DNA from: Blastomonas sp. CACIA14H2
GTDB lineage: Bacteria; Pseudomonadota; Alphaproteobacteria; Sphingomonadales; Sphingomonadaceae
Assembly (NCBI GenBank): GCA_000503195.1
Contig: AYSC01000011.1
Span: 39,841-103,840 of the forward strand
Length of the DNA stretch: 64,000 bases
Reading direction: 5' to 3'
Below the pieces are notes generated by a model. That model saw only the letters and a list, made by a program, of their open reading frames with translations, was not told where the DNA came from and searched no databases. Position 1 is the first letter of the stretch. Every line of letters begins with the position of its first letter. Positions 51,958-60,464 of this stretch are shown here, piece after piece. Made by a program: the position numbers and the translations under genes.

Positions 51958-51981
51958 CCGCCTGATGGCCAGAAAGCGCGA

Positions 51982-54507
51982 TCAGAAATTGTACCGCGCC
52001 CGCACCGTCCACATCATCGGCTGGTTGAGATAGCTGTAGTTGGACAGCGAGGACTGGATGAACTCCTCGTTGAAGCAGTTGGTGCACTCGACCGCCAGCT
52101 GCCAGCGATCCTCGGGTCCGTTGAGCGCCAGCCCTGCATTGACCAGCCAGGCGGCCGGGCTTTCCGATCCGGTGATGAACGCGCCATCGCCGAACGGATT
52201 GGCGGGTGTGGTGCGACCGCCGCGGGTCACCGGCTGGTTGTAGATCGACAGGTTGGCGATCGCGACCTCCTGCTTCGAGCGATAGCTGGCGTTGATCGTG
52301 GGAACGAGCGTCAGCCCGCTATCGCCGAGCGGCGCGCGATAGCTGCCGCCGATCGCGAGCGACCAGTCGGGCGTGCGCACCGGGGTGGCGATCGTGCCAT
52401 TGGCGGTGACGATCCCTGCGGCGCAGGCGGGCGCGTTGTTGACCGGCTGGCCCGCCGGGGCCGAGTTGGCGCTGGCCGGGATCTGCCCGGCGGCCAGCTG
52501 CGCACGGCACGCTGCCAGCTGCGCCTGGACGTTCTGGATGCCGTAGATATCGTTGCCGGCGGGCGCATTGGGGACGCGGTAATTGTCGTCCTGATAGCCG
52601 ACATTGGCATAGAGCGTGAGGCCGGTCACCGGCGCGACGGTCAGTTCCGCCTCGATGCCCTTGTTGCGATAATCGGCAAAGTTGCGCGTCAGGAAGGTGA
52701 TCGCCCCGGTCGCCGGATTGAGCAGGCCCGCCAGGATCTGCAGATCGCTGACATCCATCCAGAACGCGGTGACGTTGGCGCGCACCTTGCGGTCGAAGAA
52801 TTCGGTCTTGAAGCCCGCCTCGTAGCTCCACACCCGCTCCTCGTCGAAGGGCAGGAACTGGCTCGGGGCCGTCGCGCGCGCGTTCCAGCCGCCCGACTTG
52901 AACCCGCGCGTCGCCGAGGCGAACAGCAGGATGTCGTCATTGGGCTTGTAGTTGAGCGCGAAGCGCGGGGTCCAGATCTTCACATTCTGGCGGCGTGGAA
53001 TGACCACGCCATTGGCCGCACGCAGGTTCTGATCGGCCATGCAGGTGGCCTCGACCGTGCCGTCGTTGCACGAGGCCCGGTTGTCGGTGATCGAGACGCG
53101 CTTGGTCTCGTCGGTATAGCGCACACCGGCAGTGAGCTTGAGCTGCTCGGTGATGTTGAGGTCGGCCTGGACATAGCCGGCATAGGCCTTGGTCGTGTTG
53201 CGGATGATGCGATCGCCCAGCAGCAGCGAGGTTGCCGGGGAGATCGAGAAGACATCGGCCAGGTTGGTGCGGTTGCGCTCGTCGATATAGAAGAAGCCCG
53301 CGACATAATCGACCAGACCATCGGCGAAGCTGCCGTCCAGCTTGATTTCCTGCGTGAACTGCTGGTGGCTGCCATCGTTGACGATGACGAAACCGCCGCG
53401 CGCATAGCGCTGGATGGCCGGGAACGGCACGCTGACCGAGGGACCGCCGCGGCCGTCGAAGAAGTCGAGCGCGAACTGCTGGTTGAGGTTCACATAGCCG
53501 GTGATGAGGCTGAGCGTCGTCTTGTCGGCGATGTCGAACGACAGGTTCGAGGTGATGAGGTCGGTCGCGGCCTTCTGGCCATTGCCATAGCTCGCCTTGC
53601 GGCCCTGGATCACCAGCGGCGCGAAGGGCGTTGCGGTCTGCGGGTTCTCGCTGAGCCCGGTGGTCGAGAAACGGCCCTTGCAGTCGGTCGGATTGGCCGG
53701 GTTGCAGGTGAAGTTGAGCGTGTTCTCGCCTTCGGAAACGATATGCGCATAGCTCGCGCGCCAGCGCGCCCAGGGGGCAAGCTCGCCCTTGACGCCGAGA
53801 CGCACGCCCCAGCCGTCATCGTCGTTGAGCCGCTCGCCGGTGGTGACGTTCTTCACATAGCCGTCGTCATCCTGCCAATAGCCCGAGACCTTGATCGCCA
53901 GCGAGTCGGCCAGCGGCAGATCGATCGAGCCGCGCACCAGCTTGCGGTCGTAGCGGCCGTAGCCGACCTCCGCATAGCCGCCGATCGTGTCGCCGGGATC
54001 GGCCATGATGACGTTGATCGCGCCGCCGGTGGTGTTGCGCCCGAACAGCGTGCCCTGCGGCCCGCGCAGCACCTCGACCCGAGCGACATCGAACAGCGAC
54101 AGGTTGTTGGCATTCTGGCGCGAGAGATAGATGTCGTCGACATAGGTGCCGACCGGCGGATCGAAGGTCGCGATCGTCTCGGTCGAGCCCAGACCGCGGA
54201 GGAAGTACGCGTTGGCCGAACCGATACCGGTGTTGTTCTGCGCCACCAGATTGGGGACATACTGGCCCAGCTGCAATGTATTGGACACGCCCTGGTCGCG
54301 CAGCTGCTCGGCAGTGAACGCGCTGATCGCGATCGGCACGTCCTGCACGCTTTCCTGGCGGCGCTGCGCGGTCACAATGATTTCAGAAAGACCCGGCTGC
54401 TCGTCGGAGTCGGTGGTGCCCGCCTGATCGGCATTCTGGGCATAGGCGGGCGTGGCAAGGGCAACTGCAAGCGCCGAGACGGTCGCTACCAAGCGTAAGT
54501 TGATCAT
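51982..54507 (-). CDS. TonB-dependent outer-membrane receptor 2
   Basis: An 841-aa receptor with a signal peptide (VATVSALAVALATPAYAQ), plug start (SEIIVTAQRRQESVQDVPIA), the plug signature VEVLRGPQGTLFGRNTTGG and a barrel ending RARYNF. The ATG at 54507 is chosen from the signal peptide and GGGAG 7 bases upstream. It resembles the large sphingomonad receptors for plant or xenobiotic compounds. A motif A site lies 63 bases upstream, shared with the divergent membrane gene. Confidence 0.95.
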   Translation of the reverse strand: MINLRLVATVSALAVALATPAYAQNADQAGTTDSDEQPGLSEIIVTAQRRQESVQDVPIAISAFTAEQLRDQGVSNTLQLGQYVPNLVAQNNTGIGSANAYFLRGLGSTETIATFDPPVGTYVDDIYLSRQNANNLSLFDVARVEVLRGPQGTLFGRNTTGGAINVIMADPGDTIGGYAEVGYGRYDRKLVRGSIDLPLADSLAIKVSGYWQDDDGYVKNVTTGERLNDDDGWGVRLGVKGELAPWARWRASYAHIVSEGENTLNFTCNPANPTDCKGRFSTTGLSENPQTATPFAPLVIQGRKASYGNGQKAATDLITSNLSFDIADKTTLSLITGYVNLNQQFALDFFDGRGGPSVSVPFPAIQRYARGGFVIVNDGSHQQFTQEIKLDGSFADGLVDYVAGFFYIDERNRTNLADVFSISPATSLLLGDRIIRNTTKAYAGYVQADLNITEQLKLTAGVRYTDETKRVSITDNRASCNDGTVEATCMADQNLRAANGVVIPRRQNVKIWTPRFALNYKPNDDILLFASATRGFKSGGWNARATAPSQFLPFDEERVWSYEAGFKTEFFDRKVRANVTAFWMDVSDLQILAGLLNPATGAITFLTRNFADYRNKGIEAELTVAPVTGLTLYANVGYQDDNYRVPNAPAGNDIYGIQNVQAQLAACRAQLAAGQIPASANSAPAGQPVNNAPACAAGIVTANGTIATPVRTPDWSLAIGGSYRAPLGDSGLTLVPTINASYRSKQEVAIANLSIYNQPVTRGGRTTPANPFGDGAFITGSESPAAWLVNAGLALNGPEDRWQLAVECTNCFNEEFIQSSLSNYSYLNQPMMWTVRARYNF

Positions 54508-54569
54508 CGTTGGTCTCCCTGAAAGTCCGGTTGTGTCGATCCGCCTGACGTTCATTTTTTTCTTGCAAC

Positions 54570-54581
54570 TTGTCCGGACAA
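54570..54581. promoter_or_regulatory. Motif A operator, site 4
   Basis: TTGTCCGGACAA, perfect 12-bp palindrome (extended ACTTGTCCGGACAAAT), between the divergent genes at 54507 (-) and 54631 (+). Confidence 0.75.
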
Positions 54582-54630
54582 ATCTGCATTGTCAATCGGC
54601 ATAGTGCAAGATTCTGGCGGGAGACGCGGA

Positions 54631-55314
54631 TTGGGCTGGACGGAAATTGCGTACCCTTCGCTGGTATATGTGCATCTCTTGCTGTTCGTCTTGTGGCTGG
54701 GGGCGGACGTCGGCGTGTTCCTGCTCGGCCAGCATTTCCGCAAGCGCGACCTCTACACGCTCGATCAGCGCATCGCGCTGCTCAAGCTGCTGGTGCTGGT
54801 GGACATGACCCCGCGCAGCGCCTGGGCGCTGATGGTGCCGGTGTCGCTTTCGGTTCTGAAGATGGGCGGCTGGTGGGACGTGCCGGGGGCGTTGCTGATC
54901 GCCGCCTGGATCATCGGCGGCGTGTGGCTGTGGCTGGTCTGGGATGCGCACAACCACGACCAGACCCCGCGCGCCAAACGCGACCGGTTCTACGAGAACG
55001 GCCTGAAATATGCGCTCACCGCCTTCTATCTCTGGCTGGGGGGCCAGTCGCTGCTCACCGGTGCGCCGCTGGCGCCTGGCTGGCTCGCGTGGAAGGCGCT
55101 GCTCTTCGGCGCGATCTTCGTCGCGGCGATCGGTATCGATGTCGCGTTCAAGCCGGTCGGGCCGCAGCTGGTGCGCCTGCTCACCGAAGGATCGAGCGAT
55201 GCGACCGAGGTGCCACTGCGCCGGACGATGGACCGCACCCGCATCTGGGTGATGGCGATCTACATCCTGCTGGTGGTGACGTCGTGGCTGGGGGCAGTGA
55301 AGCCCGATTTCTGA
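54631..55314 (+). CDS. Uncharacterised multi-pass membrane protein, family M1 copy 2
   Basis: A 227-aa inner-membrane protein with about six hydrophobic segments. LVYVHLLLFVLWLGADVGVF forms TM1 with the same His and WLG-x(3)-GVF pattern as 18866, and the end is LGAVKPDF. The TTG at 54631 follows GGGAG by 7 bases and gives the paralog's length; upstream GTG and TTG codons (54604, 54589) are less likely, and the latter lies almost on the motif A site. Function unknown; linked to a TonB receptor on both sides. Confidence 0.75.
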   Translation: MGWTEIAYPSLVYVHLLLFVLWLGADVGVFLLGQHFRKRDLYTLDQRIALLKLLVLVDMTPRSAWALMVPVSLSVLKMGGWWDVPGALLIAAWIIGGVWLWLVWDAHNHDQTPRAKRDRFYENGLKYALTAFYLWLGGQSLLTGAPLAPGWLAWKALLFGAIFVAAIGIDVAFKPVGPQLVRLLTEGSSDATEVPLRRTMDRTRIWVMAIYILLVVTSWLGAVKPDF

Positions 55315-55385
55315 ACGCCAGCCCCGGAACCGGGGGTGTCGTATTCAAGCAACACAGGCCGTACAATTCGCGGTGCGGATAAAAT

Positions 55386-55397
55386 TTGTCTGGACAA
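55386..55397. promoter_or_regulatory. Motif A operator, site 5
   Basis: TTGTCTGGACAA, one mismatch from the palindrome, 65 bases upstream of TonB receptor 3. It is exactly 33 bases (about three helical turns) from site 6. Confidence 0.7.
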
Positions 55398-55418
55398 CTT
55401 CGGGCCGTTCGGGCGATG

Positions 55419-55430
55419 TTGTCCGGACAA
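55419..55430. promoter_or_regulatory. Motif A operator, site 6
   Basis: TTGTCCGGACAA, perfect, 31 bases upstream of TonB receptor 3. Pairs with site 5 on the same DNA face. Confidence 0.75.
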
Positions 55431-55461
55431 GGGAGAAACAAGAACCTGAGGGGGTTTTCAC

Positions 55462-57930
55462 ATGACACACAGCTTCAAGGCGTGCCTGCTTGCCGTTACC
55501 GCACTGACCAGCGTGCCCGTCATGGCGCAGGAGGCAGCGCCCGGCACCACCGCCAGCGACAGCGACGTGATCATCGTGACCGCCCGCAAGACCGAGGAAA
55601 CGCTCCAGGAGGCGCCCACCACCGTCTCGGTGGTCACCGCCGCTGCGATCGACCGGCTGGGCCTCGACAATCTCACCGATGTCGCCAAGACCGTGCCGGG
55701 CCTGGTGTTCGACGACTCGCTCGGCCGCGATGCCAACCGCCCGGTGATCCGCGGCCAGGCCAATATCCTAGGCCAGTCGGGCGTCGCCTTCTTCATCGAC
55801 GGCATCTATTATTCGGGTTCGCTCGCCGATTATGACGTCGACACCGTCGAGCGGTTCGAGGTGGTCAAGGGCCCGCAATCGGCGCTCTATGGCCGCAACA
55901 CCTATTCAGGCGCGATCAACCTGATCTCGAAGATGCCGAGCACCGAATGGACCGGCCGCGTCCAGGTCGATCTGGCCGAAGACGACCGCTACGAGGCGAC
56001 GGCCAACGTGCGCGGACCGCTCGCCGAGGGCCTCGGCATCGTGCTGGGCGGGCGCGTGCTCGACAATGCCGGGGCGTTCCGCAACGCGTTCGACGGCACC
56101 CGCATCGGCAAGCAGCAGAGCTATTCGGGCTATGGCGCGCTGCAGTTCAACAATGGCGGGCGCTTCCGCGCCTCGCTGCGCGCGAACTACAATGTCATTG
56201 ATGACGGTCAGCCCGCGATCTTCGCGCAGAGCGCCAACGCGAACAACTGCTTCCCCGACAACGGCACGCTCTATCGCGGCCAGAGGCGCTATTTCTGCGG
56301 GGTCATCCAGCCGCAGCAGGTCAATACCGACTATCGCCGCCAGTTCGTCGATCCGGAAAATGCCGGGATCGAATCGAAGACGCTCAACGCCGGCTTCCGC
56401 ATGGATTTCGACTTTACCGACGAGCTGACGCTGACCAGCCTGACCGGCTATAACCGGCGCACCGCGAACACCAAGACCGATGGCGACTATTCGCCCAACA
56501 GCTTCAACATGGTGATCTTCGCCTTTGGCGCGACCGGCCCTGCCCCCGCGCCGATCGTGCCGCCGCGCACGACGCGCTTCACCGCCTTTGCGACCTCGGT
56601 CCAGGATTTCACCTTCTCCAACCGCCAGGTCACCGACGACTGGTCGCAGGAATTGCGGCTCGCCTATGAGGGCGACCGGCTGCAGCTGATGCTGGGCGGC
56701 TATTATTTCGACCAAAGCGACGTGACGCGCGACACCCGCGTGGTGCCGCCGGGTTCGCTCGCGCGCGCGCAGGCCAATGCCAATGCGGCGACCACCTCGC
56801 TCTGCGCACAGCTGGCCAATTGCGGCATCTTCACGCCGATCACGGTCACGGCGGCGAACCTGCCCGAGTCGCGCAACGTCAACTCGTTCGATATCGAGAA
56901 CAAGGCGATCTTCGGTTCGGCGACGTTCGACATCACCGATACGCTCTCCTTCTCCGCCGAGGGCCGCTATGCGGAAGAGAACATCCGCCAGTCGACGCGG
57001 ACCTTCAACAACGGCCAGGCGATCCCCGCGCCGCGCGTGGTCCAGGCGACCTTCAAGGAATTCACCCCGCGCTTTACCCTGAGCTGGCAGGCGACACCCG
57101 AGAACCTGTTCTACGCGGTCTATGCCGAGGGCCAGAAGCCCGGCGGCTTCAACAGCAACCAGGCGATCGTCGCGGGCTTCCCAACCTTCCAGCCCGAAGA
57201 CAACAAGACCTATGAAATCGGCACCAAGAACACGTTCTTCGACGGCAAGCTGACCGCGAACCTCGCGCTCTACCATACCGAGGTGAAGGGCTATCAGATC
57301 ACCCAGAACGTCTCGGTCCCGCCGAACCAGGTCTCGCTCACCCGCAACGGCGGCGATGCGCGGATCAACGGTGCCGAGCTCGAGCTGCTGATCCGTCCGG
57401 TGCGCAATTTCACCGTCACCGCCAACTACAGCTATGTGAACGCCAAGTTCACGCGCGGTACCGACGAGAATCTGGGCCTGATCAACGACGTCGCCGACGA
57501 TGGTCTCGTCAACTGCTCGCTGGGTGACGAATTCCCCGCGGTCACCGGCTGCCAGTCGCGCTATGGGGCGATCCGCGGCAAGCGCATCCCGCGCGCCCCC
57601 GAGCACACCGTGTTCGTCGATGTCGATTATCGCACCCCGATCAGCGACGACTGGAATTTCTTCGTCGGCAGCAACGTCAACATGGTCTCGACCAGCTTCG
57701 ACCAGGTGCTGAACTTCGCCGAGACCGGCGGATCGGTGGTGGTTGATGCGCGGCTCGGCGTGCAGAGCGACCGCTACCGCGTGATGCTCTATGCACGCAA
57801 CCTGTTCGACGAGGATGCGGTGTCGCAGATCCTACGCTATGCCGATGCCAATGCCGATCTGCGGCGCAATTTCGTTGCCGGCCTGCGTCCGCCCCGGCGC
57901 ATCGGCATCCTGCTCACCGCCAGCTTCTGA
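55462..57930 (+). CDS. TonB-dependent outer-membrane receptor 3
   Basis: An 822-aa receptor: signal peptide (KACLLAVTALTSVPVMAQ), plug start (SDVIIVTARKTEETLQEAPT), plug signature FEVVKGPQSALYGRNTYSG and barrel ending RRIGILLTASF. GAGGGGG lies about 8 bases before the ATG. The plug signature (KGPQSALYGR, with -FAG or -YSG) is closer to receptor 1 (KGPQSALFGR) than to receptor 2 (RGPQGTLFGR), so receptors 1 and 3 look like the true left/right paralogs. Controlled by a double motif A site and ended by a strong terminator. Confidence 0.95.
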   Translation: MTHSFKACLLAVTALTSVPVMAQEAAPGTTASDSDVIIVTARKTEETLQEAPTTVSVVTAAAIDRLGLDNLTDVAKTVPGLVFDDSLGRDANRPVIRGQANILGQSGVAFFIDGIYYSGSLADYDVDTVERFEVVKGPQSALYGRNTYSGAINLISKMPSTEWTGRVQVDLAEDDRYEATANVRGPLAEGLGIVLGGRVLDNAGAFRNAFDGTRIGKQQSYSGYGALQFNNGGRFRASLRANYNVIDDGQPAIFAQSANANNCFPDNGTLYRGQRRYFCGVIQPQQVNTDYRRQFVDPENAGIESKTLNAGFRMDFDFTDELTLTSLTGYNRRTANTKTDGDYSPNSFNMVIFAFGATGPAPAPIVPPRTTRFTAFATSVQDFTFSNRQVTDDWSQELRLAYEGDRLQLMLGGYYFDQSDVTRDTRVVPPGSLARAQANANAATTSLCAQLANCGIFTPITVTAANLPESRNVNSFDIENKAIFGSATFDITDTLSFSAEGRYAEENIRQSTRTFNNGQAIPAPRVVQATFKEFTPRFTLSWQATPENLFYAVYAEGQKPGGFNSNQAIVAGFPTFQPEDNKTYEIGTKNTFFDGKLTANLALYHTEVKGYQITQNVSVPPNQVSLTRNGGDARINGAELELLIRPVRNFTVTANYSYVNAKFTRGTDENLGLINDVADDGLVNCSLGDEFPAVTGCQSRYGAIRGKRIPRAPEHTVFVDVDYRTPISDDWNFFVGSNVNMVSTSFDQVLNFAETGGSVVVDARLGVQSDRYRVMLYARNLFDEDAVSQILRYADANADLRRNFVAGLRPPRRIGILLTASF

Positions 57931-57980
57931 CGCCTTCCACAACGCCTGCGCCCTTCCTCGAAGGGAGGGCTCACAATCAA

Positions 57981-58015
57981 CCCCCGGAAGCTCCAGGCTT
58001 CCGGGGGTCTTTTTT
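57981..58015 (+). terminator. Rho-independent terminator of TonB receptor 3
   Basis: CCCCCGGAAG and CTTCCGGGGG pair around CTCCAGG-type loop bases and are followed by TCTTTTTT. It is 50 bases after the stop. The clearest terminator in the window; it also faces the convergent DUF1838 gene. Confidence 0.92.
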
Positions 58016-58045
58016 GCGCCGTGGCGCAGTGGAAATTTCGCAGGC

Positions 58046-58954
58046 TCAGTGCGATGCGGCAGGCTTGGTGCCGTCCTTCGCGCGCTGCGCCTCGATCTTC
58101 TTCTTGAACACTGTCCAGGTGGTCTCGTTCGGGCGGGTGTCATCGACCGGCGGCGGCGCGGTATAGCCGGGATAGTTGGTCGCAATCTCGCGCTTGATCA
58201 CCTCGGGCAGCTCGTCGAAGCTGTTGAGCTTCACCCCCATGGCGTTGAACACCATCTGCCCGTCGCGGCCTTCCATCATCATCCACGGCATCCAGTCGGA
58301 AATGCGCACCCAGGCGACGGTGGGGTTGACCGAGGGCGTCGCAGTGTCGAGCGCCTTGACCGGCATCGAGAAGTCGAAAATCTCCATCGCGTGGTACTTG
58401 TTGCCGACATAGTCCTGATAGTCGCCCGCCAGCGGATTGACATAATAGAGCGGGGCCTCGACCGGCATCAGCATCGTGTCGCCCATGCGGGTGAGCGTGA
58501 TCGAATAGGGCTTGCCATCGGCGCCGATCGGAAAGCTGGGGCGCGAATTGACCGGATCGTTGGCGATGTGCATCACCTCCACGGTCTTGCCGGTATAGGG
58601 GTTCTGCCAGGTGCGCAGCACCTCGTTCGTCTTGGGATCGAGATAGAGCGTGATCTCGCGGCTGACCATGCGATAGCCGGTGCCGCGCTGCGGATCGGTC
58701 ACCGTCACGCACTGGCGGATGTTCATCCCTTCCATGTTGAACAGGTGCTTGTCGGGCTCGCCCTGGCGGCGGCTGTAGATGCGGCCCTGCCAGCGATAGA
58801 CGGCGGGCACATTGTCCTTCACGCCGCATTGCGTGCGCTTCATGATCTCCAGCGCATCCTCGGGCTTGGCCGGATCGAGCGGCCTTGCCAGCGCCGGGCC
58901 GGCCAGGGTGGTGGCGGCCAGAAGCGCCGCGAGAGTCAGGGTACCGATACGCAT
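58046..58954 (-). CDS. Exported DUF1838 protein, copy 3
   Basis: A 302-aa protein with a Sec signal (IGTLTLAALLAATTLAGPALA). YRWQGRIYSRRQGE, LYLDPKTNEVLRTWQNPYTG, then HIANDPVN are the DUF1838 core; WVRISDWMPWMMMEGRDGQM parallels WSRITPWLPWMLMGEAPGF in copy 1. The ATG at 58954 follows AGAGG. Divergent from the CoA-ester lyase operon across motif A site 7. Probably periplasmic; function unknown. Confidence 0.85.
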   Translation of the reverse strand: MRIGTLTLAALLAATTLAGPALARPLDPAKPEDALEIMKRTQCGVKDNVPAVYRWQGRIYSRRQGEPDKHLFNMEGMNIRQCVTVTDPQRGTGYRMVSREITLYLDPKTNEVLRTWQNPYTGKTVEVMHIANDPVNSRPSFPIGADGKPYSITLTRMGDTMLMPVEAPLYYVNPLAGDYQDYVGNKYHAMEIFDFSMPVKALDTATPSVNPTVAWVRISDWMPWMMMEGRDGQMVFNAMGVKLNSFDELPEVIKREIATNYPGYTAPPPVDDTRPNETTWTVFKKKIEAQRAKDGTKPAASH

Positions 58955-59000
58955 AAACCTCTTCCCTTCATGATTATCCTGATTTGTGCTTGACTTTAGA

Positions 59001-59016
59001 TTTGTCCGGACAAATT
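59001..59016. promoter_or_regulatory. Motif A operator, site 7
   Basis: TTTGTCCGGACAAATT (core 59002-59013) between the divergent genes at 58954 (-) and 59062 (+), 16 of the 18 bases of the perfect palindrome at 39101. Confidence 0.75.
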
Positions 59017-59061
59017 GTGAAGGGGAATTGTTCGTCGGCAAAGGGGTCCTGGGGAAAAATC

Positions 59062-59904
59062 ATGTTCGCTGCCAGCAGCATCCTGTTCGTACCCGGCTCG
59101 CGCACCGACCGCATCGCCAAGGCGCTGGCGAGCGAAGCGGACCTTGTCTGCATCGACCTCGAAGACGCCGTTGCCGCGCCCGACAAGGACAGCGCGCGCG
59201 TGGCGGTGATGGCGGGTCTCGCCGATTGGGACCGCACGCGCCTCGCGGTGCGAATCAATGGCGTGATGACGCGTGCCGGCCTGAAGGACCTGATCGCGCT
59301 CACCGAATGCCCTGCTCCGCCGCCGCTGCTGTTCGTGCCGATGGTGGAACATGCCAGCGAGATCGTGCAGGTCGCGCGCATCCTCGACAATCCCGCCATC
59401 GGCCTGGTGCCGCTGGTCGAGACAATCAAGGGCCTGCGCGACGCGCATCGGATCGCGGCGCAGCCTCAGGTCGCCGCGATGATGTTCGGCGGTGGTGATT
59501 TCTCTGCGCAGATCGGCGTCGATCTGGCGTTCGATCCGCTGCTGGTGGCGCGCGGCCAGTTCGTCATGGCCTGCGCCGACGCGGGCGTGCCCGCGATCGA
59601 CGTGCCCTTCATCCGGCTCGACGATGCTGCGGGGCTTGCCGACGAATGCCGCAAGGTGCGCGCGCTGGGCTTTGCCGCCAAGGCCGCGATCCACCCTGCC
59701 CAGGTCGATGCGATCAATGCCGGTTTCGGCGCGGATTCCGACGCGATTGCCGAAGCGCAGGACGCGATCGCAGCCTATGAGGCAGCGGGCGGTATGGCGA
59801 TCCGCCACAAGGGAAAGATGCTCGAAGCGCCGATCGTGGCGCGGATGCGGGCCATGCTGGCGCGCGAGACGAGGCGAAACGAAAGGACCATGATTGATGC
59901 GTGA
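59062..59904 (+). CDS. CitE/HpcH-family CoA-ester lyase (malyl/citramalyl-CoA lyase-like)
   Basis: A 280-aa TIM-barrel lyase. SSILFVPGSRTDRIAKAL, CIDLEDAVA, VRINGV, VPLVETIKG and FGGGDFSAQIG are the CitE/Mcl/Ccl landmarks, including the metal-binding Glu and Asp. Relatives cleave malyl-, methylmalyl- or (S)-citramalyl-CoA to acetyl-CoA or propionyl-CoA and a keto acid. Followed by a MaoC hydratase with an 8-base overlap, the same pair found in itaconate and mesaconate degradation (Ich and Ccl). Confidence 0.92.
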   Translation: MFAASSILFVPGSRTDRIAKALASEADLVCIDLEDAVAAPDKDSARVAVMAGLADWDRTRLAVRINGVMTRAGLKDLIALTECPAPPPLLFVPMVEHASEIVQVARILDNPAIGLVPLVETIKGLRDAHRIAAQPQVAAMMFGGGDFSAQIGVDLAFDPLLVARGQFVMACADAGVPAIDVPFIRLDDAAGLADECRKVRALGFAAKAAIHPAQVDAINAGFGADSDAIAEAQDAIAAYEAAGGMAIRHKGKMLEAPIVARMRAMLARETRRNERTMIDA

Positions 59905-60406
59905 GGGAGCCAAGGAAGTTTCACAGGGGCGATATCGCGAGACCTTCGGACGCGCGTTCGAGGATTTCGTCGTCGGGCATATCTATGAGCACCGCCCCGG
60001 CCGCACGATTACCGATGCCGACAATGTGTGGTTCACGCTGCTGACGATGAACACGCACCCGGCGCATTTCGATTATGAATATGCCAAGAAAACCGAGTTC
60101 GGAAAGCCGCTGGTCTGCTCCCCGCTCACGGTCGCGCTGATGGTGGGGATGAGCGTCTCGGACGTCAGCCAGAAGGCGGTGGCCAATCTGGGCTGGGACA
60201 ATATCCGCCTGACGAACCCCCTGTTCCCCGGCGACACGCTCTATGCCGAGAGCGAGGTAATCGACAAGCGCGAGTCCTCCTCGCGGCCCGAACAGGGCAT
60301 TGTCACGGTCAAGACGATCGGAAAGAATCAGCATGGACAGGTGGTGTGCACGTTCAACCGCACCATGCTGATCTGGAAGCGCGGTTTCGGCCCATCGGAC
60401 GATTGA
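59897..60406 (+). CDS. MaoC-family enoyl-CoA hydratase (mesaconyl/itaconyl-CoA hydratase-like)
   Basis: A 169-aa hot-dog-fold hydratase: FEDFVVGHIYEHRPGRTITDADN, then TMNTHPAHFDYEYAKKTEFG (given as separate blocks FEDFVVGHIYEHR, TITDADN and NTHPAHFDYEYA) with the active-site N-x4-H pattern, and NPLFPGDTLYAESEV. It adds water to a branched enoyl-CoA, probably giving the malyl-type thioester used by the lyase upstream. The ATG at 59897 is used; AAGGA lies 10 bases before. Confidence 0.9.
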   Translation: MREGAKEVSQGRYRETFGRAFEDFVVGHIYEHRPGRTITDADNVWFTLLTMNTHPAHFDYEYAKKTEFGKPLVCSPLTVALMVGMSVSDVSQKAVANLGWDNIRLTNPLFPGDTLYAESEVIDKRESSSRPEQGIVTVKTIGKNQHGQVVCTFNRTMLIWKRGFGPSDD

Positions 60407-60464
60407 TCGCGAGAGCAGACCAGACGAATTGAACCTCGCCGCCCTATGGGGGGTGGAGAGCAGA

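Noticed and set aside
51847..54498. 883-aa open frame opposite TonB receptor 2
   Set aside because: Same antisense artefact as at 9154; no start signal or recognisable fold.
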